DNA of 64,000 nucleotides from Ignavibacteriota bacterium (GTDB lineage: Bacteria; Bacteroidota; Ignavibacteria; Tepidaquicellales; Tepidaquicellaceae): positions 124,001-188,000 of the forward strand of contig JACREY010000012.1 in assembly GCA_016218085.1 (NCBI GenBank), read 5' to 3'. Under the pieces are notes generated by a model. It was not told where the DNA came from. It did not search any database and saw only the letters and a program-made list of their open reading frames with translations. The translations under genes and the position numbers were made by a program. Positions within the stretch are counted from its first letter, which is position 1. Every line of letters begins with the position of its first letter. Below are positions 36,271 through 45,116 of the stretch, in pieces.

Positions 36271-37023
36271 TTGAATTATAAAAATATAGATAACTCAATA
36301 AATAATTTTAGTGGATTTATAATTGTTTTAGATATTTTAGGATTCGGAGATTTATTAAAAAATCATAGTTCTAAATACATTAAAGATAATATTGTTGATA
36401 ACATAATTTGCTCATCAAATATTAGTAATTATATTATAAATCGAGATATAAATAGATTTGCAAAATTTTCAAATGTTAACGAATCAGAATGTAAATTTAT
36501 TGAATTTATATATTTTTCAGATACGATTATTTCTTTTCTTAAAACTAATAATGAAAAAAATATAAACAATCCGGAATTATCGATTGAATCTGTATGTTAT
36601 TTTTGTAATTTATTAATATCAAAAGCTTTTGAAATTAATATTCCTTTAAGAGGTGCTATTAGTTATGGCGATTGTTTTATAAATAAAAACCCTTTATTTT
36701 TTCTTGGTTATCCTATTTTTGAAGCTTTCCAAATGGAAAAAATTCAAGAGTGGGCAGGGATTGTAGTAACAGAAAGTGCTATTAAATTTTGTAGGGAAAA
36801 CACTGAATTACATTTAGTTGAATATGATGTACCAATAAAACAAAGTAAAACAAAGAGAATGAAAGTAATAAATTGGCCAATGCATTATAATCTATATCAT
36901 AAAGAAATGCCGAACTTTGAATATTGTTTTAACTCAAAAAATAAAGATGTAATTAGAAAAAAAGAAAATACAATTCAATTTTACAATACCTTTTCCCGTC
37001 TCTCAGAGTCTCCTGTTCTTTAG
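36271..37023 (+). CDS. Class III nucleotidyl-cyclase-like protein (candidate Pycsar-type cyclase)
   Basis: 250 residues, TTG start (no ATG available before the core). The class III adenylate/guanylate cyclase pattern is present: FIIVLDILGF with Asp21, YFSDTII with Asp84 (the two metal-binding Asp), and LRGAISYGDC with Arg127. The length, single-domain form and pairing with a membrane protein gene match Pycsar PycC enzymes, which make cCMP or cUMP when phage infects. There is no search to confirm this, and substrate choice is unknown. Base composition is far more AT-rich than rimO or mutS, suggesting horizontal arrival. Confidence 0.65.
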   Translation: MNYKNIDNSINNFSGFIIVLDILGFGDLLKNHSSKYIKDNIVDNIICSSNISNYIINRDINRFAKFSNVNESECKFIEFIYFSDTIISFLKTNNEKNINNPELSIESVCYFCNLLISKAFEINIPLRGAISYGDCFINKNPLFFLGYPIFEAFQMEKIQEWAGIVVTESAIKFCRENTELHLVEYDVPIKQSKTKRMKVINWPMHYNLYHKEMPNFEYCFNSKNKDVIRKKENTIQFYNTFSRLSESPVL

Positions 37024-37608
37024 GGACTCTCGAAATAAATACCTATATTCTCAGTGTATTCCTTTGTGCTCTCCGTTCCTTATTGGTGAAAGATCTCACC
37101 TTTCCCCCCCTTGCTTTTTATTTTTAAATACCATATATTAATATGGGTGCATTGTTCTTTGATATAAAATACAAAACCCTGTACCGGTTTTCCCGTGACT
37201 CCCCGGGAACATTCCCCACGTTCCGGAAACATTTGTTCCCCGGAAAAAAGGTTGTAAGTAAATGTTTAATCACGTAAATATATGGGAGTTGCCGAAATCG
37301 GGAAACGCAGAAACGCAAAAAAATTTTCCATCTTTGTACCAAAACTGTAGCAAAACTGTATGTATCCTGACATAAATCACGAACCCTCTGTAAATCAATA
37401 ACTTAGCCCTGTAACGCGCGATACTGTTACATTTCTCAAAATGATTTCGTCAGTGTTTCTCCGTGCAAAACTCTGTATCACTCTGTGAAAAGTTCTTAAA
37501 AGAAGCTCTTTTGGGATTTTCGTTTTTAGAATTTGTTTAGTATTTAGATATTAGAATTTAGGATCTTTTTTACCTCTTAAATTCAAATTTTATGAATTAA
37601 ATTGTATT
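37024..37608. other. 585-base gap after the cyclase cassette
   Basis: No supported gene. It holds an imperfect dyad rich in ccgg/gttcccc words (about 37195-37250), loose fragments of the dispersed ttcctttgtg and ctctgtgaaa repeat wording, and an AT-rich stretch before rimO. A 72-residue minus-strand frame here has no homology I recognise. Confidence 0.6.
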
Positions 37609-38916
37609 ATGAAAGTAAAGAAAAACAGAATAAAAGTAATTACCCTCGGCTGTTCCAAAAACCTCGTGGATTCAGAATTCCTGATGGCTCAGCTGAAATC
37701 GAATAACGTCGAACTCGTGGATGATGAAAAAAAGTGCGAAAGCGTGATAATAAACACCTGCGGATTCATAGATACTGCAAAAGAGGAGTCAATTAATACT
37801 ATTCTGAAAGCCGTAGAAAGAAAAGAAAAAGGCAAACTGAAAAATATCTACGTAGCAGGATGCCTCTCCGACCGCTACAAATCCGAACTCGAAAAGGAAA
37901 TTCCCGAAGTTAATAAATATTTCGGCGCTACGGATAAGCATAAGACAGTCGTGCAGATTCTGAACGAATTCGGCATTGATTATAAAAAAGAGCTATTGGG
38001 CGAAAGACTGGTAACAACTCCGTCGCATTTTGCGTATATAAAAATAAGTGAAGGGTGCGATAACCCGTGTTCTTTTTGTGCTATTCCGATTATGAGAGGT
38101 GCTCATAAATCCAAACCGCTTGAAGAAATCCTTATGGAAGCTCAAAAACTTGCATCTTCGGGAGTGAAAGAATTGATTATCATTGGTCAGGATACTACTT
38201 ATTGGGGACTCGACTTGAATAATAAAAGAGGTCTTGCAGGTGTTTTAGATGAACTCTCGAAAATAAACGGGATTGAATGGCTGCGACTGATGTATGCATA
38301 TCCCTCGAGGTTTCCGCTCGATGCTCTAAATGAAATCAGGGATAATGAAAAAGTATGCAAATATCTCGATATCCCCGTTCAGCACGTTTCCGATAATATG
38401 CTTAAATCTATGAGAAGGGGAATTACGAAGAAAAATCAGATAGCTTTACTCGAAAAAATCAGAAATGAAATACCCGGAATTGCAATCAGAACTTCCGTGA
38501 TGGTCGGCTATCCCGGAGAAACGGAAAAAGATTTCGAAGAGCTTCTTGAGTTTATTAAAGAATTCAGGTTCGACAGGCTCGGTGTCTTTACATACTCCCA
38601 CGAAGAAGGTACTGCCGCTTTTAAACTGAAAGATGACGTTCCTAAAAAAGAAAAAATGCTCAGGCAAAAACTCGTTCTCGAAGCGCAGAAGAAAATTGCA
38701 GATGAAAATAATTCCGAATCTGTCGGAAAGGATTTTAAAGTCATTATAGACAGAAAAGAAGGCGAGCACTTTATCGGCAGGTCATACAAAGATGCTCCCG
38801 AAGTTGACCAGGAGGTGTTTGTGACCGATAACGGGAAAATCAAAACAGGGGAGTTCTATAATGTCAGGATTTTCGACAGCGAGGAATTTGACATCTTCGG
38901 CGAGGTTATTAAATAA
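37609..38916 (+). CDS. rimO: Ribosomal protein S12 methylthiotransferase RimO
   Basis: Radical-SAM enzyme that adds a methylthio group to an Asp of ribosomal protein S12. The 435 residues contain the UPF0004 domain with cysteines 15, 51 and 85 (one Fe-S cluster), the radical-SAM motif Cys150-x3-Cys154-x2-Cys157, and a C-terminal TRAM domain (about 370-435). The ITLGCSKNLVDSE opening and AYIKISEGCDNPCSFC separate RimO from MiaB. Confidence 0.96.
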   Translation: MKVKKNRIKVITLGCSKNLVDSEFLMAQLKSNNVELVDDEKKCESVIINTCGFIDTAKEESINTILKAVERKEKGKLKNIYVAGCLSDRYKSELEKEIPEVNKYFGATDKHKTVVQILNEFGIDYKKELLGERLVTTPSHFAYIKISEGCDNPCSFCAIPIMRGAHKSKPLEEILMEAQKLASSGVKELIIIGQDTTYWGLDLNNKRGLAGVLDELSKINGIEWLRLMYAYPSRFPLDALNEIRDNEKVCKYLDIPVQHVSDNMLKSMRRGITKKNQIALLEKIRNEIPGIAIRTSVMVGYPGETEKDFEELLEFIKEFRFDRLGVFTYSHEEGTAAFKLKDDVPKKEKMLRQKLVLEAQKKIADENNSESVGKDFKVIIDRKEGEHFIGRSYKDAPEVDQEVFVTDNGKIKTGEFYNVRIFDSEEFDIFGEVIK

Positions 38917-38967
38917 TAACTATTATAATTACAGAAAGCATTATATATTTACTAAAATAGAAAAAAT

Positions 38968-40263
38968 ATGAATCTGAAAACAATTACATATTTTACGGTC
39001 TTAGTGGTTTTGGTTCCGCTTTTATCCTTTTCGCAGGTAAAGGACAGAAGCCTGGATAATATTGATTTGAACAAGGAGTTTTTCTATCTCGACCCGCTTG
39101 TTTTCAGCAGCAAGGACAGCACGAATGCAAGGCTGGACCTGTATATACAGCTGCCGCTCGAAAATATTCAGTTCAAGAGAAATAATGCAGCCGACAGGTA
39201 CGATGCATACATAGATTATATTATTGTGATTAAAAACTCCGCAGGACATATCGTTTATAACAATACCTTTTCAGAAACAATGTCCAATACGGAAAACGAG
39301 CAGAAAAAAATTTCAGAGAAAAGCGTCTATGCAATCAAGCAGTTCTTCCTGATGCCCGATAAATACAAACTGAATTTTTCGCTAAGGGATAAAAACAGCC
39401 AGAAGGAATATTCAAAGGATTACGAGTTCTCGGTTAAGGATTACACCAAAAAGAAAGTTACTTTCAGTGATGTTATGATAGTGAGCAATTACAGGGAGGA
39501 TGCAAGCGGACAAAAGGAAATTTCTCCCCTTGTAAACGGTAATGTCGGCAATCTTAAGGATTTTTATCTTTTCTTCGAAATTTATAACAGCCGGGAAAAT
39601 CTCTACGAAGGGGCTTACACATATAAAATTCTGGACGAAAAAGATAAAACTGTTATCGAGGGAAATTATTCTTACTTTCTCGATTCAGGAGTCAACAAAA
39701 AAGTTGAAAAACTCTCGACTAACCTTTTTATTATAGGAAATTACAAATACCAGATAACCGAAAAAAAGACGAATGAGATTGTGGCATCGAAGGATTTCAG
39801 CTACAGGTGGGATTTTCTTCCGGTAAGCCTGAAAAACCTTGACCTTGCTATCTCGCAGCTTGTTTATCTTGCAACCTCGACTGAGCTGGATAATATAAAA
39901 GACGCCCCTACGCGCGAAGAAAAAGAAAGAAGATTCCTGAAATTCTGGAAAGATAAGGACCCCTCACCCGGAACACCCAAAAATGAACTGTTGATGGAGT
40001 ATTATAACAGAATCAAAATTGCAAACGAAAGATATTCCCACTATGTTGACGGCTGGAAAACCGATATGGGCATGGTCTATATTATCTACGGCAATCCGAG
40101 CAATATCGACAGGCATCCTTTCGAAAGCGACGCAAAGCCATATGAAGTATGGGATTACTATGACCTGAAAAAAAGATTTGTGTTTGTTGATTATACGGGG
40201 TTCGGGGATTACAGGCTGACTACCCCGATCTGGGACGAAGAAGGGCACAGGATTTATTATTAA
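38968..40263 (+). CDS. GWxTD-domain secreted protein
   Basis: 431 residues with a signal peptide (LVVLVPLLSFSQ) and a C-terminal GWxTD domain whose name-giving motif is Gly362-Trp-Lys-Thr-Asp366, followed by GMVYIIYGNPSNID. The family is common in Bacteroidota and Ignavibacteria and its function is not settled. The C-terminal region before it includes FLKFWKDKDPSPGTP, typical of the family. Its stop overlaps by four bases with the convergent DUF58 gene. Confidence 0.88.
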   Translation: MNLKTITYFTVLVVLVPLLSFSQVKDRSLDNIDLNKEFFYLDPLVFSSKDSTNARLDLYIQLPLENIQFKRNNAADRYDAYIDYIIVIKNSAGHIVYNNTFSETMSNTENEQKKISEKSVYAIKQFFLMPDKYKLNFSLRDKNSQKEYSKDYEFSVKDYTKKKVTFSDVMIVSNYREDASGQKEISPLVNGNVGNLKDFYLFFEIYNSRENLYEGAYTYKILDEKDKTVIEGNYSYFLDSGVNKKVEKLSTNLFIIGNYKYQITEKKTNEIVASKDFSYRWDFLPVSLKNLDLAISQLVYLATSTELDNIKDAPTREEKERRFLKFWKDKDPSPGTPKNELLMEYYNRIKIANERYSHYVDGWKTDMGMVYIIYGNPSNIDRHPFESDAKPYEVWDYYDLKKRFVFVDYTGFGDYRLTTPIWDEEGHRIYY

Positions 40264-41252
40264 ACAATCCGGCTTCTCTTATTCAGGTATCTCATCAGCG
40301 AAATGTCAAAAGGTGTTTCGGTAGTCAGCAGTACATAGTCTATGTTGTTTTTCCTGCACTCGGTCTTGTATTTATCTATGAACTCTTTCATCGCTTCCCT
40401 GTATGACTTCTGAACTGCGAACGGCTGGGAATACATCTCCTCGCGGGTTTCCAAGTCCACAATAGTCATCGGATTTCCCTCAAGAAAAGAAAGCTCTGCA
40501 GGGTCCAGAACCTGGAAAATTATTACTTCGTTTCTTTTGTACCTGAAATGCTTTAATGCATTCATCACTTCTTCCTGCCTGTCGAAAAAATCACTGATTA
40601 CTATTACCAGTCCTTTTCTTTTGATTTTTTCTGCAATTGAATTGAGGCTTGCTGCAGTTCCGGTCTCATATCCGGATTTGACTCCCGAAAGTTCTTTTAG
40701 TATTAGCTTAAGGTTTGTCTTTGTTGAATGCGGAGGTACATAATTTCTCACCTTTGTGTCGTAGGTAGTCAGCGATACGGCATCTTTCTGCAGCACCATC
40801 AGGTATGAAAGAGATGCTGCCAGATAGGAAGAATATTCAAGCTTTGAGATTTTTTCGGTTTTTTCTGAAGTGTTGGTTTTTACCTTTGCACCCGTCAGTT
40901 TTCTGAATATGCTCCCTGACTTTATTTCTTTTATGTCCGCGGATTTTGAGTTGTAAGTCATTGACTTGCTGATGTCCATCAGTATATACGACTTCAGGTT
41001 TGTCTCTTCCTCGAACTGCTTTATATAATACCTGTTTGTACGGGCAAAAACTTTCCAGTCCAGGTGTTTCAGGTCATCGCCGGGCATATATTGTCTGTGC
41101 TCGGCAAACTCCACGCTGAATCCGTGATAGGGAGACTTGTGAAGTCCCGCCATAAATCCCTCGACCACCTGTTTTGCTTTCAGCTCCATATTGGAAAGCC
41201 GTGCTATTACAGAGGGAATTAGATACTTCCTGTAATCGGAATCCCGGACCAA
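40260..41252 (-). CDS. DUF58 domain protein
   Basis: About 330 residues with the DUF58 core HKSPYHGFSVEFAEHRQYMPGDDLKHLDWKVFART (conserved RxYxxGDDxxxIDW pattern) and a VWA-like domain (YILMDISKSM). DUF58 proteins usually pair with a MoxR AAA ATPase in chaperone-like systems; none is adjacent. Start: no ATG precedes the core. A TTG at 41252 fits the family N-terminus (DSDYRKYLIPSVIARL); a longer frame from 41297 would begin inside the neighbouring gene's terminator and is rejected. Confident of the family, less of the exact start. Confidence 0.85.
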   Translation of the reverse strand: MVRDSDYRKYLIPSVIARLSNMELKAKQVVEGFMAGLHKSPYHGFSVEFAEHRQYMPGDDLKHLDWKVFARTNRYYIKQFEEETNLKSYILMDISKSMTYNSKSADIKEIKSGSIFRKLTGAKVKTNTSEKTEKISKLEYSSYLAASLSYLMVLQKDAVSLTTYDTKVRNYVPPHSTKTNLKLILKELSGVKSGYETGTAASLNSIAEKIKRKGLVIVISDFFDRQEEVMNALKHFRYKRNEVIIFQVLDPAELSFLEGNPMTIVDLETREEMYSQPFAVQKSYREAMKEFIDKYKTECRKNNIDYVLLTTETPFDISLMRYLNKRSRIV

Positions 41253-41285
41253 GTTATTTAATTTAGTTTGTATGGTTATAAAAAA

Positions 41286-41321
41286 AATGCAGGTCAAAGC
41301 CGGATTACTCTGACCTACATT
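41286..41321 (-). terminator. intrinsic terminator of the TPR lipoprotein gene
   Basis: Eleven-base arms (aatgcaggtca / tgacctacatt, one mismatch) with a 14-base loop; on the minus strand the stem is followed by a run of seven T (41281-41287). It sits 20 bases beyond the stop of the gene at 41342. Confidence 0.8.
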
Positions 41322-41341
41322 CTGAAATTATTTAAAGATAA

Positions 41342-42019
41342 TTACTTTTTCTTCTTTGTATCGTCGCCCGGCTTCTGTGTGCTTACCGGAACATCAGTCT
41401 TGGTATCGGGCTGTTCTTTCTTTTCGTCCTTTACCCCATCTTTTTTCTCTATCTTGATTTCATCTTTCTTGGTGTCCTTGTTTTCGTTAGCTTCTATCTT
41501 TTTTATGATGTCTTCGATTGAACTTCCTGATTCAAGGGTCTGGAGCATTACCTTTGCTGATTCGCTTAGCTTTTCCTTGTCGTCTGTATCGGTCGGATAT
41601 TTTTCCAGAAATTTCCTGTATGATAAAATTGCGTTTTCCTTATCTTTCATTTTTTCGTCATATATGAAAGCTACAAGAAACATCGACTGCTTTGCATCCT
41701 TAGTGCCCGGGAATTTTTCCACTACTTCATTATATGTCTTAACTGCATCCGGATAGCTGTTCAGGTTTTCATCGTAGATTTTTGCAATCTGTAAATATGC
41801 AAATACTGCTTTTTCGGATTTCGGGTAATCTTTAAGGAAATCTTTATACGTCTTTATCGATTCGTTGAACATGTTATTGTCCTTTTTCACTACCGCGCTG
41901 TCATATAATGTTTTTGCGGTTGACAGGTAATCTTCTTCGGTCTTCGATGAATTTGAACATGAAGCCAGCGTAAAAATGAGTGCAATACTTAAAAGTATTT
42001 GAAATGTTGATTTTAGCAT
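41342..42019 (-). CDS. TPR lipoprotein (BamD/YbgF-like)
   Basis: 225 residues with a lipoprotein signal (LIFTLASCS, Cys21) and three TPR-like units (SIKTYKDFLKDYPKSEKAVFA; YPDAVKTYNEVVEKFPG; NAILSYRKFLEKYPTD), the pattern of the outer-membrane lipoproteins BamD and YbgF. The last 60 residues are low-complexity Lys/Glu/Asp. A scaffold in outer-membrane assembly or the Tol-Pal region is inferred only. Confidence 0.8.
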   Translation of the reverse strand: MLKSTFQILLSIALIFTLASCSNSSKTEEDYLSTAKTLYDSAVVKKDNNMFNESIKTYKDFLKDYPKSEKAVFAYLQIAKIYDENLNSYPDAVKTYNEVVEKFPGTKDAKQSMFLVAFIYDEKMKDKENAILSYRKFLEKYPTDTDDKEKLSESAKVMLQTLESGSSIEDIIKKIEANENKDTKKDEIKIEKKDGVKDEKKEQPDTKTDVPVSTQKPGDDTKKKK

Positions 42020-42083
42020 ATTTTTTTTATATTAAATTATACGAAAAATTACATTAATTTAAAGAAATATAATCACATTTTTA

Positions 42084-43490
42084 ATGAAAAAACTAAACCT
42101 GAATGAAAATTTTATTTCCCGCATTTGGGCTGAAAAAATGTATTATTCCGGCCTGAAAACAACCGATGGTAAAAATGTGGAAATTCTTGACTACGGCATC
42201 AGAAATAAAGATTCCGGAGCAGATTTCAGGAATGCAAGGATTAACATCGGAGGAAATATTTTTAAAGGAGACATTGAAATCCACAGGTCAAAGAAAGACT
42301 GGTTTCTCCACATGCATAAAGGCGACGATAAATATAATAAGGTGATTCTGCAGGTTGTGTTCTGGGAAGATGAATTTTCAGATGAAAATGCAATCCCGAA
42401 AGTTTCAAAGTCCAGAATAGTTCCTACTGTAATTCTTTCAAAATTCCTTACTAAATCCATTCACGAAATCTGGAAAGAGATTATAGAAAATCCATCCTCA
42501 GAGTTCAAGCTTCCTTGCTGGCCCGAAAATGGAAAAGTTGACAATGAAATAAAAAAAGACTGGATAAAAAAACTTAGCCTGAAAAGGCTCGAATACAGGT
42601 CGGGAAGGATAAACAGCAGGCTTAATGCAATATCAGAACAGACGGGAAGTCCCGAAAAAAAAGCAAACTGGGAGAAGCTTTTTTTTGAGTTTACACTCGA
42701 AGCTCTGGGATTTTCAAAAAACAAAGAGCAGTTTTTAAGGTTTGCTGAAATACTTGACTATAATAAAATTAAAAAATATCCTCTTCAAAAAGAAGAGCCG
42801 GAAGCACTTTTCTTTGGTACATCCGGGCTTTTGTCGGGTTTGAAATATAGAGATGAATATATCTCACGGCTGAAAAGCACCTGGGAAGAAATTAAAGAAA
42901 CATATAAACCGCAGGTAATGAATAAAGCGGAATGGAATTTTTTCCGTCTTCGTCCTCAGAACTTCCCAACCATAAGAATGGCTTACGCAGTTTCTCTTTT
43001 CAGAGAGCTTGTTCATAATGATTTTTTTAAAAGGGCAGTTTTGTGTTTTGAAAACAGCAAAAGCATAAAAAAGGATATTTCCGGATTGTTCCTCGGCATA
43101 AGGCTTACGGGCTACTGGTCGAATCATTATGTTTTCGGCAGGCAGGTAAAAACCGAAATTAAATCAATCGGGGAGGAAAGAGTAAGGGATATTGTTACGA
43201 ATGTGGTTCTGCCGCTTCTTTTTCTCTATTCTGAAAAATTCAACAGGAATCTCCTCAAGGAGAAAGTTCTTCATTATTACCTGGCCACGAAGGAGAAAAA
43301 TAAAAACGAAGTCACAAAAATAATGCAGGTCCAGACAGGCATTTCTGCAGCCACTGTTTCCGAAAATCAGGGGTTAATACATCTGCATAATTTCTATTGT
43401 GTTGAGGGAAAATGCAAGGACTGTGCAATAGGCGGGGAAGTACTGAAAGCAGCGAAAGACAGCGAATTATTAAGGATAATTCTTTATTAA
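42084..43490 (+). CDS. DUF2851 family protein
   Basis: 468 residues of the DUF2851 family, widespread in Bacteroidota and related groups and of unknown function. Recognisable segments are ILDYGIRNKDSGADFRNARI and KGDIEIHRSKKDWFLHMH near the N-terminus, and the C-terminal cysteine-rich HNFYCVEGKCKDCAIG, a probable metal site. It may act on nucleic acid, but that is speculation. 46 bases upstream of the Crp/Fnr gene. Confidence 0.85.
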   Translation: MKKLNLNENFISRIWAEKMYYSGLKTTDGKNVEILDYGIRNKDSGADFRNARINIGGNIFKGDIEIHRSKKDWFLHMHKGDDKYNKVILQVVFWEDEFSDENAIPKVSKSRIVPTVILSKFLTKSIHEIWKEIIENPSSEFKLPCWPENGKVDNEIKKDWIKKLSLKRLEYRSGRINSRLNAISEQTGSPEKKANWEKLFFEFTLEALGFSKNKEQFLRFAEILDYNKIKKYPLQKEEPEALFFGTSGLLSGLKYRDEYISRLKSTWEEIKETYKPQVMNKAEWNFFRLRPQNFPTIRMAYAVSLFRELVHNDFFKRAVLCFENSKSIKKDISGLFLGIRLTGYWSNHYVFGRQVKTEIKSIGEERVRDIVTNVVLPLLFLYSEKFNRNLLKEKVLHYYLATKEKNKNEVTKIMQVQTGISAATVSENQGLIHLHNFYCVEGKCKDCAIGGEVLKAAKDSELLRIILY

Positions 43491-43536
43491 TTTATTCTTA
43501 TGAAATGAATGATTAATTTATAAGTCCGGTATTTAT

Positions 43537-44244
43537 ATGCGTAAAACTGTTGATAATAAATATTGCGAAAACTGCGGTTTCGGAAGGAAATCAATTTTCA
43601 GGGAACTTTCAAAAAATGATTTTGAAAAACTGAGCCTGAACATGAACTGCAATTTTTATAAAAAAGGCCAGGTAATTTTCTTTGAAGGCAATTATCCCGG
43701 GGGTCTCTTTTGCATAAAAGAAGGCAAGGTAAAAGTATATAAAATCGGCTCTGCCGGCAAGGAGCAGATTATCCGCTTTGCCAAAAGCGGTGATGCGCTT
43801 GGCTACAGGGCTTTGCTGGTAGGGGAAACTTACAGTGCCTCTGCATCAGCACTTGAAGATTCGCACATCTGTTTTATTGGGAAGGAAACCGTATTCGAAC
43901 TTTTCAAAACCAACAGCAGTTTTTCATTCACAATGCTGAAGCTCCTCTCCCGCGATCTGGAAGATGTGGAGAATAAAATGGTAAAACTTGCCCAGAAGCC
44001 CGTAAGGGAAAGGCTTGCAGAAGCATTGCTGATTCTCAAAGAGACCTACGGAACCGATAAACAGGAATATATAAATGTATCGCTTTCACGGGAAGATTTT
44101 GCAGGCATAGTAGGAACAGCTACTGAAACAGTAATACGTCTTTTAGCGGATTTTAAAAAAGAAAACCTTATCGACACAAAGGGCAAAAAAATAAAAATAA
44201 CCGACTTAAAAAATCTTGTCAGCACCGGCAGGTTAAACGATTAA
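43537..44244 (+). CDS. Crp/Fnr family transcriptional regulator
   Basis: 235 residues: an N-terminal Cys10-x2-Cys13 pair, a cyclic-nucleotide-like beta-barrel (about 35-130; FFEGNYPGGLFCIKEGKVKVYK), a dimer helix and a winged helix ending with EDFAGIVGTATETVIRLLADFK, the FNR-type recognition helix. It lacks the full FNR cysteine set, so Fe-S sensing is uncertain. Together with the next gene it forms a co-directional pair, 8 bases apart. Confidence 0.92.
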   Translation: MRKTVDNKYCENCGFGRKSIFRELSKNDFEKLSLNMNCNFYKKGQVIFFEGNYPGGLFCIKEGKVKVYKIGSAGKEQIIRFAKSGDALGYRALLVGETYSASASALEDSHICFIGKETVFELFKTNSSFSFTMLKLLSRDLEDVENKMVKLAQKPVRERLAEALLILKETYGTDKQEYINVSLSREDFAGIVGTATETVIRLLADFKKENLIDTKGKKIKITDLKNLVSTGRLND

Positions 44245-44252
44245 TTCCGATT

Positions 44253-45098
44253 ATGCAGAAACAGAGAATCGAAGAACTTCAGCAAATTACTCTCAGGGTG
44301 AGGGAAAGAATAATACGGATGTCCGTTAACGGGGGAAGCTTTATAGGGGCATCTTTCTCCTGTGTTGATTTTATTGTTTACCTCTATAAGGAATTTTTGA
44401 ACGTTAATAAATCGAACCTGAACGACCCGAACAGGGATTATTTTTTCATGTCGAAAGGTCACGATGTTCCCGCGCTTTACGGATTGTTTGTCGAGCTTGG
44501 ATTCCTTTCCGAAGAAAGACTAATAAATCATCTCAAACCGGAAGATTTTATTTACTGGCATCCGAATGTAAACATTCCCGGTATAGAATTTCATTCCGGC
44601 TCGCTTGGACATTTGCTCAGTGTAGCTCTTGGAGTTGCTCTTGACTGCAAAATACAAAGAGCTAAAAATAAAATTATTGTCGTACTCGGTGACGGTGAAC
44701 TGAACGAAGGCTCTAACTGGGAAGCGGCACTCGTAGCTGCTTCCAAAAAACTCGATAACCTGATCGCAGTTGTTGACCGGAATAAATTCCAGGCAAACGC
44801 AGAAACCGAAGATATTATTAAACTCGAACCTCTTGCCGAAAAATTCAAATCATTCGGATGGGGAGTAAGAACAGTAAACGGACACGATTTCCGGGACATT
44901 AAAAAAGCATTTACCCGACTACCTATTGTAAACGGAAGACCAAACCTTGTTATTGCCAATACAATCCGCGGAAAAGGCTTACCTTCAATTGAATCCCGCG
45001 TCGATAAATGGTTTGCCGAGTTCACACCCGAAGAAGCGGAAAAGTTAAAAGAAGAACTAAAATCAGAAGCTAATAAAGAGATGAAGTATGAAGTGTGA
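44253..45098 (+). CDS. Transketolase N-terminal subunit (lone)
   Basis: 281 residues corresponding to the thiamine-diphosphate-binding half of transketolase. The GDG-N motif VVLGDGELNEGSNWEAAL ... VVDRN and HSGSLGHLLSVALG are present. Two-subunit transketolases need a separate C-terminal (pyrimidine-binding) subunit, normally the next gene; here the next gene is a convergent AIPR gene 18 bases away and no C-terminal half follows. The partner must lie elsewhere, or the pair has been broken. Confidence 0.9.
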   Translation: MQKQRIEELQQITLRVRERIIRMSVNGGSFIGASFSCVDFIVYLYKEFLNVNKSNLNDPNRDYFFMSKGHDVPALYGLFVELGFLSEERLINHLKPEDFIYWHPNVNIPGIEFHSGSLGHLLSVALGVALDCKIQRAKNKIIVVLGDGELNEGSNWEAALVAASKKLDNLIAVVDRNKFQANAETEDIIKLEPLAEKFKSFGWGVRTVNGHDFRDIKKAFTRLPIVNGRPNLVIANTIRGKGLPSIESRVDKWFAEFTPEEAEKLKEELKSEANKEMKYEV

Positions 45099-45116
45099 AA
45101 AAACCTATCATTTATC

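Noticed and set aside
37124-37342. 72-residue minus-strand frame in the gap before rimO
   Set aside because: No start context or family likeness; lies over palindromic low-complexity DNA.
41253-41297. Upstream extension of the DUF58 frame
   Set aside because: It would begin at a TTG in the loop of the neighbouring gene's terminator.
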